A DNA stretch of 64,000 nucleotides from Cribrihabitans marinus (lineage in GTDB: Bacteria > Pseudomonadota > Alphaproteobacteria > Rhodobacterales > Rhodobacteraceae): NCBI RefSeq assembly GCF_900109035.1, contig NZ_FNYD01000008.1, positions 62,001-126,000 of the forward strand, read 5' to 3'. Positions 50,740 through 60,003 of the stretch are shown here, piece by piece. The position numbers and the translations under genes were made by a program. A model generated the notes under the pieces. The model made no database searches. It saw only the letters and a list, made by a program, of their open reading frames with translations, and was not told the origin of the DNA. Numbering within the stretch: position 1 is the first letter of the stretch; each line of letters opens with the position of its first letter.

Positions 50740-52275
50740 TTACGCGGCCTCCCCGGATACGCCGGCCATCAGCAGGCCAAGTTCCTTCTCGTCGGTCTCG
50801 TCCGGCAGGCGTTCGCCCATGATGTGACCGTCGAACATCACCGCGATCCGGTCCGAGAGCGAGAAGATCTCCTCGAGCTCGACCGAGACCAGCAGCACCG
50901 CCTTGCCCTCGTCGCGCAGGGCCACGATCTGCTTGTGGATGAACTCGATGGCGCCGATATCGACCCCTCGCGTGGGTTGACCCACCAGCAGCAGATCCGG
51001 GTTGCGCTCGATCTCGCGGGCCACGACGATCTTCTGCTGGTTGCCGCCCGAGAAGTTCTTGGCCGACAGCCAGCCGTCGGTGGGGCGCACGTCGAACTTC
51101 TCGATCTTGCGCTCGGTGTCGGCGCGCAGCGCGGCGTTGTTCATGAAGATCCCGCGCTGATAGGCCGGGTCGCGGTGATAGCCGAAGGCGACGTTCTCCC
51201 AGGCGTGGAACTCCATGATCAGCCCCTCGCGCTGGCGGTCCTCGGGCACATGCGCAATACCGCCCGCGCGCCTTGCCTGCCCGTCCGAGCCGGGCCCGGA
51301 CAGCGCCAGAGGCGCGCCGTTCAGGCGCACTGTGCCGGCGCCCTCACGCATACCGCCCAGCACCTCCAGCAGTTCGGACTGGCCGTTGCCGGCGACCCCG
51401 GCAATGCCCAGGATCTCGCCGGCCCGCACGGTCAGGTCGACGCCCTTGAGCCGTTCGACCCCCTTGTCATCGACCACGCGCAGGTTCTCGACCTCGAGCA
51501 CGGTCTTGCCTGGCTTGGCCGGCACCTTGTCGACCCGCAGCAGGACCTTGCGCCCCACCATCAGCTCGGCCAGATGCTCGGGGCTGGTCTCGGCGGTCTT
51601 GACCGTCGCCGTCATCTCTCCGCGCCGCATCACCGAGACGGTATCGGTCGCCTCCATGATCTCGCGCAGCTTGTGGGTGATCAGGATGATCGTCTTACCC
51701 TCCTCCTTGAGCCGGTGGAGGATGCGGAACAGCTGATCGGCCTCGGCCGGGGTCAGAACGCCGGTCGGCTCGTCCAGGATCAGGATGTCGGCCTGCCGGT
51801 AGAGCGCCTTGAGGATCTCGACGCGCTGCTGGCGGCCGACGCCGATCTCGTCGATCCGCGCATCGGGATCGACATTCAGCTCGTATTCCTGGGCCAACAT
51901 CTTCAGCTCCTTGCGGGCCCGCGCCAGCGATGGCTTGAGCAGGCCGGAATCCTCGGCCCCCAGCACGACATTTTCAAGCACAGTGAAGTTCTCGACCAGC
52001 TTGAAATGCTGGAACACCATGCCGATGCCGGCGGCGATGGCGGCCTGGCTGTCGGGGATCTCGGTCCTGGTGCCGTTGATCCAGATCTCGCCCCTGTCGG
52101 CCTTGTAGAAGCCGTAGAGGATGCTCATCAGCGTCGACTTGCCGGCGCCGTTCTCGCCGATGATGCCGTGGATCGTGCCGGGCGCGACGCGGATCGAGAT
52201 GTTCTTGTTGGCCTGAACGGGTCCGAAGGACTTGGATATGCCCTTGAGTTCGATGGCGGGGGCGTCGGAGCTCAT
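50740..52275 (-). CDS. ABC transporter ATP-binding protein (two ABC domains)
   Basis: This 511-residue protein is a tandem ATPase as in BMP-type nucleoside importers. The first domain has Walker [10 protein letters not shown] (41-49) and Walker [12 protein letters not shown]; the second has a degenerate Walker A (VAGNGQSEL) and the signature [13 protein letters not shown]. The ATG at 52275 has GAGGAA upstream and gives the usual length; an earlier ATG-like start is unlikely. It energises transport by the two permeases. Confidence 0.93.
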   Translation of the reverse strand: MSSDAPAIELKGISKSFGPVQANKNISIRVAPGTIHGIIGENGAGKSTLMSILYGFYKADRGEIWINGTRTEIPDSQAAIAAGIGMVFQHFKLVENFTVLENVVLGAEDSGLLKPSLARARKELKMLAQEYELNVDPDARIDEIGVGRQQRVEILKALYRQADILILDEPTGVLTPAEADQLFRILHRLKEEGKTIILITHKLREIMEATDTVSVMRRGEMTATVKTAETSPEHLAELMVGRKVLLRVDKVPAKPGKTVLEVENLRVVDDKGVERLKGVDLTVRAGEILGIAGVAGNGQSELLEVLGGMREGAGTVRLNGAPLALSGPGSDGQARRAGGIAHVPEDRQREGLIMEFHAWENVAFGYHRDPAYQRGIFMNNAALRADTERKIEKFDVRPTDGWLSAKNFSGGNQQKIVVAREIERNPDLLLVGQPTRGVDIGAIEFIHKQIVALRDEGKAVLLVSVELEEIFSLSDRIAVMFDGHIMGERLPDETDEKELGLLMAGVSGEAA

Positions 52276-52370
52276 GGTCTGTTCCTCGGTCGCCGGCGCG
52301 GTCCGGCTGTGCGACGGTCGCACGCGCCGTGCGTCAGGGGTGGTCCGGATATGGGGAATGCAAAGACAAC

Positions 52371-52394
52371 GGGGCCGCGACACGGGGCGGCCCC
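52371..52394 (-). terminator. GC hairpin between the binding-protein and ATPase genes
   Basis: GGGGCCGC (52371-52378), an 8-base loop and GCGGCCCC (52387-52394) form a perfect 8-bp stem 16 bp after the binding-protein gene stop. On the minus strand it is followed by GTTGTCTTTG, not a T-run. Such hairpins often let the binding-protein mRNA be more abundant than the downstream part. Confidence 0.5.
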
Positions 52395-52409
52395 GCCGGG
52401 TTCATTCGA

Positions 52410-53411
52410 TCAGAAGCTCAGCGCCGGGCAGCTGTCATTGGCGTAGTAGCTCACCACGTCGATCTCGCCGTCGATGATCTTCTGGCGGGCCTCGTCGACC
52501 GCGGCCTTCATCTCGTCCGAGACCAGCGACTGGTTGTGCTCGTCCAGCGCATAGCCGACGCCGTTCTCGGCCAGGCCCAGCACCATCGAACCGGTCTCGA
52601 CGTCCGCACCGGCCTTCATCGCCTCGTAGACCGCGACATCGACCCGCTTGAGCATCGAGGTCAGGACCTTGCCGGGATGCAGGTAGTTCTGGTTACTGTC
52701 CACGCCGATCGACAGGATGTCTTCGTCCGCGGCGGTCTGTAGGACCCCCACGCCGGTGCCGCCGGCGGCAGCATAGACCACGTCGGCGCCCTGGCTGATC
52801 TGCGCCTTGGTCAGTTCAGATCCCTTCACCGGGTCGTTCCAGGCGGCCGGCGTGGTGCCGGTCATGTTGGCCAGGACGTTGATGTCGGGATTCACCGCCT
52901 TGGCGCCCTGCGCATAGCCGCAGCCGAAATGCCGGATCAGCGGGATGTCCATGCCGCCGATGAAGCCGATCGTGTCGGACTCCGAGGCCATCGCCGCCAT
53001 CATGCCGACCAGGTAGGAGCCCTGGTGTTCCTGGAAGCTGATCATCAGGACGTTGTCGGGGATCTCGGGAAGGAAGCCGTCGATGTTGACGAACTTGGTG
53101 TCGGGATAGTCGCCGGCAACGGCCTCGACCGGTGTGGCGAAGGCGAATCCGGTGGTGATCACCGGGTTGGCACCGGCCTCGGCAAAGCGGCGGAGCGCCT
53201 GTTCGCGCTGCGCCTCGGACTGCAGCTCGATCTCGCGGAATGTGCCGCCGGTCTCGTCCGCCCAACGCTTGGCGCCATTATACGCCGCTTCGTTGAAGGA
53301 CTTGTCGAACTTGCCGCCCAGATCGAAGATCAGGGCGGGTTCAGCCAGCGCGGTGCCCGCGGTCAGGGCGATAGCGGCGGCGGCTCCCGTGAGGGATTTC
53401 ATGAGGGTCAT
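52410..53411 (-). CDS. BMP-family ABC transporter substrate-binding protein
   Basis: This 333-residue protein has a signal peptide (MTLMKSLTGAAAAIALTAGTALA) and the BMP/PnrA fold: LIFDLGGKFDKSFNEAAYNGA, HQGSYLVGMMAAMAS and GADVVYAAAGGTGVGVLQTA. It lacks a lipobox, so it is a soluble periplasmic protein. Binding proteins of this family take up purine nucleosides. It is the first gene of the transporter cluster, and the ATG follows GGGAGTAGACT. The hairpin downstream suggests that it is expressed above the other components. Confidence 0.93.
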   Translation of the reverse strand: MTLMKSLTGAAAAIALTAGTALAEPALIFDLGGKFDKSFNEAAYNGAKRWADETGGTFREIELQSEAQREQALRRFAEAGANPVITTGFAFATPVEAVAGDYPDTKFVNIDGFLPEIPDNVLMISFQEHQGSYLVGMMAAMASESDTIGFIGGMDIPLIRHFGCGYAQGAKAVNPDINVLANMTGTTPAAWNDPVKGSELTKAQISQGADVVYAAAGGTGVGVLQTAADEDILSIGVDSNQNYLHPGKVLTSMLKRVDVAVYEAMKAGADVETGSMVLGLAENGVGYALDEHNQSLVSDEMKAAVDEARQKIIDGEIDVVSYYANDSCPALSF

Positions 53412-53570
53412 AGTCTACTCCCGTTGGTTCTTGTCGGTCCGGCGGCGCGGGTTGTCCCGTCGCACCGGTTGCAGAGCAGAGAACTGCAATGATGCCGGCA
53501 ATCAAAGCCGCAGCCGGCGCAGGTGGTCAACAGCTTTTTGACCAATCGGTTCAACATTCCGGGCTTGCCG

Positions 53571-53984
53571 CTAGGGCAGGTCGCACACCATCAGAATCGC
53601 ATCGGCGGCGTCAAGTCCCGGGCGGCGGTAATATCCCCGGCGCAGGCCATGCCGGCGGAACCCGCAACGGTGGTAGAGCGAGATCGCCGGCAGGTTGTCC
53701 GACGCGACCTCGAGAAAGGCCCGGGTGGCGCCCCTGCGCGTGGCCTCGGCCTGCCAGGCGGCCATGCAGTCCGCCGCCAGTCCGCGGCGGCGATGCTCGG
53801 GATGCGTGGCGATGGTCAGAAGCTCGGCCTCGTCGACGATGATCCGACCGAGAGCAAAGCACCGCACGTCCCCGGCAAGAATGGTATCGGCGCCATCGAG
53901 CAGCGTGGCAAACTCGGCGGCGCTCCACGGTCGGGTCAGCGTGAAGGCCGCGGCATGGGTCTCGGCCAGCGTCTCGGGGGTCAT
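53571..53984 (-). CDS. rimI: Ribosomal-protein-alanine N-acetyltransferase (GNAT)
   Basis: This 137-residue GNAT protein has the acetyl-CoA motif HPEHRRRGLAADCM and the C-terminal region ASDNLPAISLYHRCGF typical of RimI, which acetylates the N-terminus of ribosomal protein S18. It overlaps tsaB by 4 bp, the standard tsaB-rimI arrangement. The product is shorter than E. coli RimI by about ten residues, which is usual. It may also act with tsaB-linked functions; no further evidence. Confidence 0.9.
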   Translation of the reverse strand: MTPETLAETHAAAFTLTRPWSAAEFATLLDGADTILAGDVRCFALGRIIVDEAELLTIATHPEHRRRGLAADCMAAWQAEATRRGATRAFLEVASDNLPAISLYHRCGFRRHGLRRGYYRRPGLDAADAILMVCDLP

Positions 53985-54565
53985 CCGTCCAGCAGCATCG
54001 GCGGCACGTCGCGCGACGGCGCGGCGTCGGCGGGGCGCAGATAGAGCGGTGCAGGGGGCGGTGCTTCGCTGTGCCGGCGCGTGGCCGCGATCCGGGCGAT
54101 CGCGCAGGCCAGGTCGCCCGGCGCGGCATCGTCGAACAGCGGGGAGGGCGCATCGGCCCGTGCGATCAGCGAAGGCTCCCGGCCCGGCGGAGCGACATAG
54201 ACCTGCTCGCGCGGGGCCGGGATCGCGGGCAGGTGGCCGGCGGGCGCCAGCGCGGCGCGGGCCTCGAAACCCGTCACGCCGATCGCAGGAACCCCGAGAC
54301 CCAGCGCCAGTCCCCGCGCCGCCGAGACCGCGATTCGGATCCCGGTGAAGTTGCCCGGACCGATGCCGACGCCCAGGGCCGCAAGGTCGCGCCAGTCGGC
54401 GCCGCCCGCCGCCAGCACCTCCTGCAGCAGCGGCATCAGCCGTTCGGCCTGTCCGCGCGACATCTCCTCGGCGCGGATGGCGACGATCCGGTCGCCGCAC
54501 AGCAAAGCGGCCGCGCAGTGCGCGGCCGACGTGTCAAAGCCCAGAACCAGCGTGTCAGACGGCAA
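53981..54565 (-). CDS. tsaB: tRNA threonylcarbamoyladenosine protein TsaB
   Basis: TsaB (194 residues) is a non-catalytic partner of TsaD in threonylcarbamoylation of tRNA A37. It begins MPSDTLVLGFDTSAAHCAAA and has GIGPGNFTGIRIAVSAARG, typical of the family. The start is a TTG overlapping the end of nfuA by 11 bp. The order nfuA-tsaB-rimI is conserved in Rhodobacterales. TsaD and TsaE are not in the window. The protein is a little shorter than E. coli TsaB. Confidence 0.93.
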   Translation of the reverse strand: MPSDTLVLGFDTSAAHCAAALLCGDRIVAIRAEEMSRGQAERLMPLLQEVLAAGGADWRDLAALGVGIGPGNFTGIRIAVSAARGLALGLGVPAIGVTGFEARAALAPAGHLPAIPAPREQVYVAPPGREPSLIARADAPSPLFDDAAPGDLACAIARIAATRRHSEAPPPAPLYLRPADAAPSRDVPPMLLDG

Positions 54566-55118
54566 CCGGCCGCACCTCGGTGACCTCGGGGATGTAGTGG
54601 CGCAGCAGGTTCTCGATGCCCATCTTCAGCGTCAGCGTCGAGGACGGGCAGCCGGCACAGGCCCCCTGCATGTGCAGGTAGACCACGCCGCGGTCGAACC
54701 CGTGGAAGGTGATGTCGCCGCCATCCTGCGCCACTGCCGGGCGCACGCGGCTGTCCAACAGTTCCTTGATCTGGCCCACGACCTCGGCATCCTCGCCGGA
54801 ATGCTCGGCATGGCCCGACGCCGGCCGGGCATCGTCGCCCATGATCGGCTGGCCGGACTGGTAATGCTCCATCACCGCGCCCAGGATCGCCGGCTTGATG
54901 TGATCCCATTCGACGCCATCGTCCTTGATGACCGTCACGAAGTCGTTGCCGAAGAACACGCCGGAGACCCCGTCGACGGCAAAGATCCGGTTGGCCAACG
55001 GCGATTTCGCAGCTGCCTCGGCGCTGGGGAAATCCGCGGTTCCGGCCTCGAGAACGGTCTGGCCCGGCAGGAATTTCAACGTCGCGGGGTTGGGGGTCGA
55101 TTCGGTCTGGATGAACAT
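54555..55118 (-). CDS. nfuA: NifU-type Fe-S cluster carrier protein
   Basis: This 187-residue protein has the N-terminal NFU domain (MFIQTESTPNPATLKFLPGQ) and the C-terminal NifU domain with the cluster-binding C154-x2-C157 (ACAGCPSST). It delivers [4Fe-4S] clusters to target proteins. Length and both domains match alphaproteobacterial NfuA. It overlaps tsaB. The first gene of this operon, it has no clear terminator before it. Confidence 0.93.
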   Translation of the reverse strand: MFIQTESTPNPATLKFLPGQTVLEAGTADFPSAEAAAKSPLANRIFAVDGVSGVFFGNDFVTVIKDDGVEWDHIKPAILGAVMEHYQSGQPIMGDDARPASGHAEHSGEDAEVVGQIKELLDSRVRPAVAQDGGDITFHGFDRGVVYLHMQGACAGCPSSTLTLKMGIENLLRHYIPEVTEVRPVAV

Positions 55119-55186
55119 GGCGTATCTCCGCTTGGTTGCTTCGGATATGCGCCTCCGGGCCGGTCAAGTCAAGGTTTAGAACCGTT

Positions 55187-55687
55187 CTAATTCCGAGGCG
55201 CGCGCGTCCGCCCGCGCAGGTATTTCGCCGCCGAGCGATAGTGGCTGGCACCTGCCGCCTCGGCCCAGCGGCCGGTTGTCCAGTCGTTGCGCGCGCCCTT
55301 CATCGGCCCGCCATAGAGCGCCGCCTGATCCAACCCTTCGAGCAGCGACATCAGCCTTGCATGGTTCGCGTCCAGAAGAGCCCGCGCCGCGTCCCAGTCC
55401 AGCCCGGCCTGCGCCTGACGCAGATCGGCGTTGTAGGCCTTGAGCTGGTTCCACTTGTAACCCGGCGCGGGAAAATCGACCGGTTTGCCGGCCTGCCCGT
55501 CCGTGTACCAGCCCAGAAACAGCTGGATCCAGTGTGCGCGGTGTCCGACGAGATCCTTGGGGGTCACGCCGTCCTCATCGGCGACCAGGCGCAGGGCGCG
55601 CGGAAACCGGTCCAGCACATCGCTCAGCTTGGCGAAATCCTGCGTGGTGCGGGCGATCAGGTCTGGCTTGGTGACGGCTGCGGGCAT
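55187..55687 (-). CDS. ClbS/DfsB family four-helix protein
   Basis: This 166-residue protein has the pattern MPAAVTKPDLIARTTQDFAK followed by VTPKDLVGHRAHWIQLFLGWY, typical of the ClbS/DfsB family, a DinB-like four-helix bundle. ClbS protects against the genotoxin colibactin; many family members have unknown substrates. The conserved histidines and tryptophans are at VGHRAHWI and DWTTGRWAEAAGASHYR. It is a single gene, 68 bp from nfuA. Nothing links it to a toxin in this window. Confidence 0.8.
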   Translation of the reverse strand: MPAAVTKPDLIARTTQDFAKLSDVLDRFPRALRLVADEDGVTPKDLVGHRAHWIQLFLGWYTDGQAGKPVDFPAPGYKWNQLKAYNADLRQAQAGLDWDAARALLDANHARLMSLLEGLDQAALYGGPMKGARNDWTTGRWAEAAGASHYRSAAKYLRGRTRAPRN

Positions 55688-55756
55688 CTGGTCCTCCGGC
55701 CCGCAGTTTTGCCCTGCCGGCCACGGCGCGCCTTGCGCCAGATCAACCGGGCAGGT

Positions 55757-56212
55757 TCAGGTGATCGCCTCGAGCTTTTCCTTGCTCAGATGCCCCGGCA
55801 CGATGGTGATCGGGATCGGCAAATCGCCCGAGCTCCGGCTGAGCTGCGACACCAGCGGCCCGGGTCCCTTCTTGTCGGTGCCCGCGCCCAGGACCAGAAC
55901 GCCGATCTCGGCGTCGTCCTTGATCTGCGCGATGATCTCGTTCACCGGCTCGCCCTCGCGGATCACCAGCTCCGGTTCGACCCCCTGCTTGTCGCGCATC
56001 CATTTCGCGAAGACCTCGAAATGGGCATGGATGCGTTCGCGGGCCTCCTCGCGCATCACCTCGCCGACGCCGATCCAGTGGTTGAACTCGTCCGGCGGGA
56101 TCACCGACAGGATCGCCACGCCGCCGCCGGTGCGCGCTGCGCGCATCGCGGCGAAGCGCATGGCGTTGAGGCACTCGCGGCTGTCATCCAGGACGACAAG
56201 GAACTTACGCAT
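55757..56212 (-). CDS. Universal stress protein (UspA family)
   Basis: This 151-residue protein begins MRKFLVVLDDSRECLNAMRF and contains VLGAGTDKKGPGPLVSQLSR, the ATP-binding loop of UspA-type proteins. Family members respond to starvation and stress. The ATG at 56212 is the second of two in-frame candidates; the longer one (56266) would add 18 residues without domain value. It lies between the ClbS-type gene and the aminotransferase gene, same strand, probably single. Confidence 0.88.
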   Translation of the reverse strand: MRKFLVVLDDSRECLNAMRFAAMRAARTGGGVAILSVIPPDEFNHWIGVGEVMREEARERIHAHFEVFAKWMRDKQGVEPELVIREGEPVNEIIAQIKDDAEIGVLVLGAGTDKKGPGPLVSQLSRSSGDLPIPITIVPGHLSKEKLEAIT

Positions 56213-56281
56213 GTATCCGGCTTTCCATTTGCCGCGGATCATGCCCGAGGCCGCAAAGGCTGGCAACCGTCGGCACGGGCA

Positions 56282-57142
56282 TCATGCCGATGCCGCCCAG
56301 TCCCAATACATCTCGCGCACCCGGCGGGTGACCGGGCCGACCTGATAATGGGTGTCGTCGAAGGCCGTGACCGGCGTCACCTTGTTCATGTTGCCGGACA
56401 TGAACACCTCGTCGGCGTCGCGGAAATCGTCGAAGCCCAGAACCGTCTCGTGCACAGTCACGCCATCGGCGCGCAGGTTCGCGATGTGGCGGGCGCGGGT
56501 GATCCCGGCCAGGAAGGTGCCGTTGGGCACGGGGGTGAACACTTCGCCGTCGCGCACCATGAAGATGTTGGCGGTCGCGGTTTCGGCGACGTTGCCCATG
56601 GCATCGGCCACCAGCGCGTTGGTGAAGCCCTTGGCCCGCGCCTCGCGCAGCATCCGGGCGTTGTTGGGATAGAGGCATCCCGCCTTGGCGTTGACCACCG
56701 CATCCTCCAGCACCGGCCGGCGGAACCGGGTGCGGGTCAGCGTGACCGACGCGCTCTCCGGTGCCATTGGGATCTCTTCGAGGCAGATGGCGAATCCCGT
56801 CGCGTCGGGTTTCGGCACGATCGCGGTGGCATCGCCGTCGATGCCCCAATACATTGGCCGGATATAGACGGCACTGCCGGCGGGATAGGCCTTGAGCCCG
56901 TCCTGGACGATCTCGACCATCTCGGCCGCGCTCTTGGTCGGCGTGATCAGCAGCGCCTCGGCCGAGCGGTTGGTGCGCGCGCAATGCGCCTCGAGATCCG
57001 GCGTCAGCCCGTTCACGAAGCGGGCGCCGTCGAACACGCCGGATCCGAGCCACGCGCCATGATCGGCCGCCCGCATCACGGGGATGTCCCCGTCATGCCA
57101 GCTGTCTCCGAAAAAGGTGCGGATGTTCTTGCCCGTCGCCAT
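56282..57142 (-). CDS. ilvE: Branched-chain amino-acid aminotransferase
   Basis: This 286-residue fold-IV aminotransferase interconverts branched-chain amino acids and keto acids. The PLP lysine is K153 in NAKAGCLYPNN; MRAADHGAWLGSGVFDGARF and NIFMVRDGEVFTPV follow the family pattern. D-amino-acid aminotransferase and ADC lyase are alternatives in this fold, but the AETATANIFMV segment and length favour IlvE. Leucine dehydrogenase 0.7 kb away acts on the same substrates. Confidence 0.88.
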   Translation of the reverse strand: MATGKNIRTFFGDSWHDGDIPVMRAADHGAWLGSGVFDGARFVNGLTPDLEAHCARTNRSAEALLITPTKSAAEMVEIVQDGLKAYPAGSAVYIRPMYWGIDGDATAIVPKPDATGFAICLEEIPMAPESASVTLTRTRFRRPVLEDAVVNAKAGCLYPNNARMLREARAKGFTNALVADAMGNVAETATANIFMVRDGEVFTPVPNGTFLAGITRARHIANLRADGVTVHETVLGFDDFRDADEVFMSGNMNKVTPVTAFDDTHYQVGPVTRRVREMYWDWAASA

Positions 57143-57213
57143 GTCAGCCTCCCTTTCAACGGCCGGAGCCTAGGCAGAGCTGGGTCAGAGGTCCAGACCC
57201 TTTCGCAGCTTGC

Positions 57214-57681
57214 CTAGCGCGTCGCGTCCGGAAGCGGCAGCGCGTTGCGCCGGGTGATGGTGCGAAGGGCGAAGTTCGAGCGCAGGTTGCGGATGCCGGG
57301 CACCTGCATGAGCTGGTTTTCAAGGAACGCGTCGAATGCCGGCAGGTCGGCGGCCACCACCCGCAGCAGGATGTCCCGCGATCCGGTCATCAGATAGCAC
57401 TCCATTACCTCGTCGCAGCCCTGGATGGCCCGTTCGAACTGATCGATGGCCGCGCGGTCCTGGCGGCTGAGTTCGACCGAGACGAAGATGCTCACGCCGA
57501 GCCCCAGCTTGGCGGCATCGACCCGCGCGCCGTAGCCGGTGATCACGCCTTCCGCCTGCAACCGCTCCACCCGCCGCGCGCAGGGCGTCGGTGACAGGCC
57601 GACCCGTTCGGCCAGCCCGGTAATGGTGGCCCGCCCGTCCTCCTGGAGGGCGGCGACGATGCGGCGGTCGATTCCATCCAT
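57214..57681 (-). CDS. Lrp/AsnC-family transcriptional regulator
   Basis: This 155-residue protein has an N-terminal winged helix (MDGIDRRIVAALQEDGRATI, then LAERVGLSPTPCARRVERLQ) and a C-terminal RAM domain (VMECYLMTGSRDILLRVVA). It is divergent from the leucine dehydrogenase gene, with 131 bp between, and resembles the BkdR/Lrp-type regulators that activate branched-chain amino-acid catabolism with leucine as effector. The ATG follows GGAGGAA. This control is inferred from position. Confidence 0.92.
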   Translation of the reverse strand: MDGIDRRIVAALQEDGRATITGLAERVGLSPTPCARRVERLQAEGVITGYGARVDAAKLGLGVSIFVSVELSRQDRAAIDQFERAIQGCDEVMECYLMTGSRDILLRVVAADLPAFDAFLENQLMQVPGIRNLRSNFALRTITRRNALPLPDATR

Positions 57682-57812
57682 TGGTGGATTCCTCCATCCT
57701 GGTGCCTCGTGGTGGAGAAATACCCTAAGGCCCGCGTGGCCGTAAGGCAAGAATGGTGACAATCACTGTGCGAAGAGTTGCAAAATGAGTCGAAGAACAA
57801 AGGAGGAGTCGC

Positions 57813-58862
57813 ATGAAACTGTTTCCCGTCGACGCGCCCGGCCATGAGCAGGTCGTGCGGATCGAAGACCCCGAGAGCGGGCTGCGCGCCATCATCGCCG
57901 TGCACTCCACCCAGCTGGGTCCGGCGGCAGGCGGTGTCCGGATGCGCCCCTATTCCAGCCCCGAGGCGGCGCTGGAGGATGCGCTGCGCCTGTCGCGTGG
58001 CATGACCTTCAAGAATGCCGCGGCCGGCCTGCCGCTGGGTGGCGGCAAGGCGGTGATCGACGCCGATCCCGCCCGCCAGAAGACCCCCGAGATGCTGCGC
58101 GCCTTCGGCCGCGCCGTCGAGGCGCTCGAGGGCCGCTACTGGACGGCCGAGGACATGGGCATGACGCCGCAGGACATGGCCGAGATCGGCACCCAGACCG
58201 CGCATGTGGCCGGCCTGGCCGATGGCGCCTATGCCAGCGGCGATCCCTCGCCGATCACTGCGCGCGGCATCTTCAACGCCATCGGCACCGCTGCCCGGCA
58301 CCGTTTCGGCAGCGATGATCTGTCGGTACGGACCGTTGCGGTGCAAGGGCTCGGCCATGTCGGCTGGCATCTGTGCGATCTGCTGCACAGTGCGGGCGCG
58401 CAGCTGGTCGTAACCGATGTGGATGCCGAACAGGTCGGCCGCGCCGTGGAGAGCTTTGGCGCACGGCTTGTGGGAATCGACGAGATCTATGGCGTCAAGG
58501 CCGATATCTTTGCGCCCTGCGCAATCGGCGCGATCCTGAACCGCAACACCATCCCGCAACTGAAGGTCGGTGTGGTGGCCGGCGGCGCCAATAACCAACT
58601 GGCCACCGACGAGGACGGCCGCCGTCTGCATGAGCGCGGCATTCTCTATGCGCCGGATTTCGTGGCCAATGGCGGGGGCATCATCAACGTGGCGACCGAG
58701 ATCCTGCGGATCGACAACCGCGCCGCGTGGGTGGACGAGAAGCTGGACGCGCTGAACCGGACGATGGACCGCATCCTGACCGGTGCCGCACGGCGATCGG
58801 TCAGCCCGAACGAGGTTGCCGAGAGCATCGTCGCCGAGATCCTGCACAAGACCGCGGCTTGA
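57813..58862 (+). CDS. Leucine dehydrogenase (Glu/Leu/Phe/Val dehydrogenase family)
   Basis: This 349-residue NAD-dependent enzyme has the catalytic lysine K79 in GLPLGGGKAVI, MTFKNAAAG upstream, and the dinucleotide loop VQGLGHVGWHL (about 173-183). The family includes leucine, valine and phenylalanine dehydrogenases; leucine dehydrogenase is the best fit by length and by the adjacent Lrp and BCAT genes. It would deaminate branched-chain amino acids oxidatively. The ATG follows AAAGGAGGAGTCGC. Confidence 0.88.
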   Translation: MKLFPVDAPGHEQVVRIEDPESGLRAIIAVHSTQLGPAAGGVRMRPYSSPEAALEDALRLSRGMTFKNAAAGLPLGGGKAVIDADPARQKTPEMLRAFGRAVEALEGRYWTAEDMGMTPQDMAEIGTQTAHVAGLADGAYASGDPSPITARGIFNAIGTAARHRFGSDDLSVRTVAVQGLGHVGWHLCDLLHSAGAQLVVTDVDAEQVGRAVESFGARLVGIDEIYGVKADIFAPCAIGAILNRNTIPQLKVGVVAGGANNQLATDEDGRRLHERGILYAPDFVANGGGIINVATEILRIDNRAAWVDEKLDALNRTMDRILTGAARRSVSPNEVAESIVAEILHKTAA

Positions 58863-58883
58863 GCCGCGGCGCCGCCCCGGCCG

Positions 58884-59912
58884 TCAGATCACGGCCGGCG
58901 GCAGCATTCCCACGATGTCATAGGTCTGGCGCAGGATCGGCGCCGTAATCGTCCGGGCGCGTTCGGCGCCGCGGGTCAGGATCCGGTCGATCTCGGTCGT
59001 GTCGTCCATCAGGCGGGCCATCTCGGCGGCGATCGGCGCAAGCTTCTCGACCGCCAGATCCGCCAGCGCGGGCTTGAACGTGCCGAATTGCTGGCCGCCA
59101 TATGCCGCCAGCACCTCGCCGACGCTCTGATCGCTGAGTGCTGCGTAGATATCGACCAGGTTTCGCGCCTCGGGCCGGTCCTTCAGCCCGGCCGCCTCGG
59201 AGGGCAGCGGTTCCGGGTCGGTCTTGGCCTTGCGGATCTTCTTGGCGATAGCATCGGCATCGTCGGTCATGTTGATCCGGCTCATGTCGGACGGGTCCGA
59301 CTTGGACATTTTCTTTGACCCGTCGCGCAGGCTCATGACACGAGTGGCCGCGCCCTGGATCACCGGCTCGGTGAGCGGAAAGAACTCCACCCCGTAGTCA
59401 TGGTTGAACTTCGCCGCGATGTCGCGGGTCAGCTCCAGGTGCTGCTTCTGATCCTCGCCCACCGGCACGTGGGTCGCGTGGTAGACCAGGATGTCGGCCG
59501 CCATCAGTGCCGGATAGGCGAACAGCCCCAGCGAGGCGTTCTGCGCGTTCTTGCCGGCCTTGTCCTTGAACTGCGTCATCCGCTGCATCCAGCCCATGCG
59601 GGCGACACAGTTGAAGATCCAGGCCAGCTGCGCGTGTTCGGGCACCTGGCTCTGGTTGATCAGGATGGATTTCGCGGGGTCCAGCCCGGCGGCGATATAG
59701 CCCGCGCACAGCTCATGCGTGGCGCGGCGCAGTTCGGCCGGGTCCTGCCAGACGGTGATCGCGTGCAGATCGACCATGCAATAGATGGTCTCGAAGTCGT
59801 CACCCTGCATCCGCACCCAGTTCCGCAGCGCGCCCAGGTAGTTGCCCAGGTGCAGGTTGCCCGAGGGCTGCGCCCCGGAAAACACGCGCGGAGTGAATTG
59901 CGTCTCGGCCAT
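58884..59912 (-). CDS. trpS: Tryptophanyl-tRNA synthetase
   Basis: TrpRS (342 residues) charges tRNA-Trp. The class I signatures are [11 protein letters not shown] (HLGN, 21-24) and KMSKSDPSD (about 201-209). Length is standard. It is convergent with the leucine dehydrogenase gene (21 bp apart), and its start is 91 bp from the divergent rhomboid gene. No T-box or attenuator was seen upstream, as expected for alphaproteobacteria. Confidence 0.97.
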   Translation of the reverse strand: MAETQFTPRVFSGAQPSGNLHLGNYLGALRNWVRMQGDDFETIYCMVDLHAITVWQDPAELRRATHELCAGYIAAGLDPAKSILINQSQVPEHAQLAWIFNCVARMGWMQRMTQFKDKAGKNAQNASLGLFAYPALMAADILVYHATHVPVGEDQKQHLELTRDIAAKFNHDYGVEFFPLTEPVIQGAATRVMSLRDGSKKMSKSDPSDMSRINMTDDADAIAKKIRKAKTDPEPLPSEAAGLKDRPEARNLVDIYAALSDQSVGEVLAAYGGQQFGTFKPALADLAVEKLAPIAAEMARLMDDTTEIDRILTRGAERARTITAPILRQTYDIVGMLPPAVI

Positions 59913-60003
59913 GAAAGGGAACTCCCGTCTGGAAAATTCGGCCCATGTCGCTTACCCATGCCTCTCAGGGACGTCAACCGCCGCAAAACAAGGCCCCGCA
60001 CCC

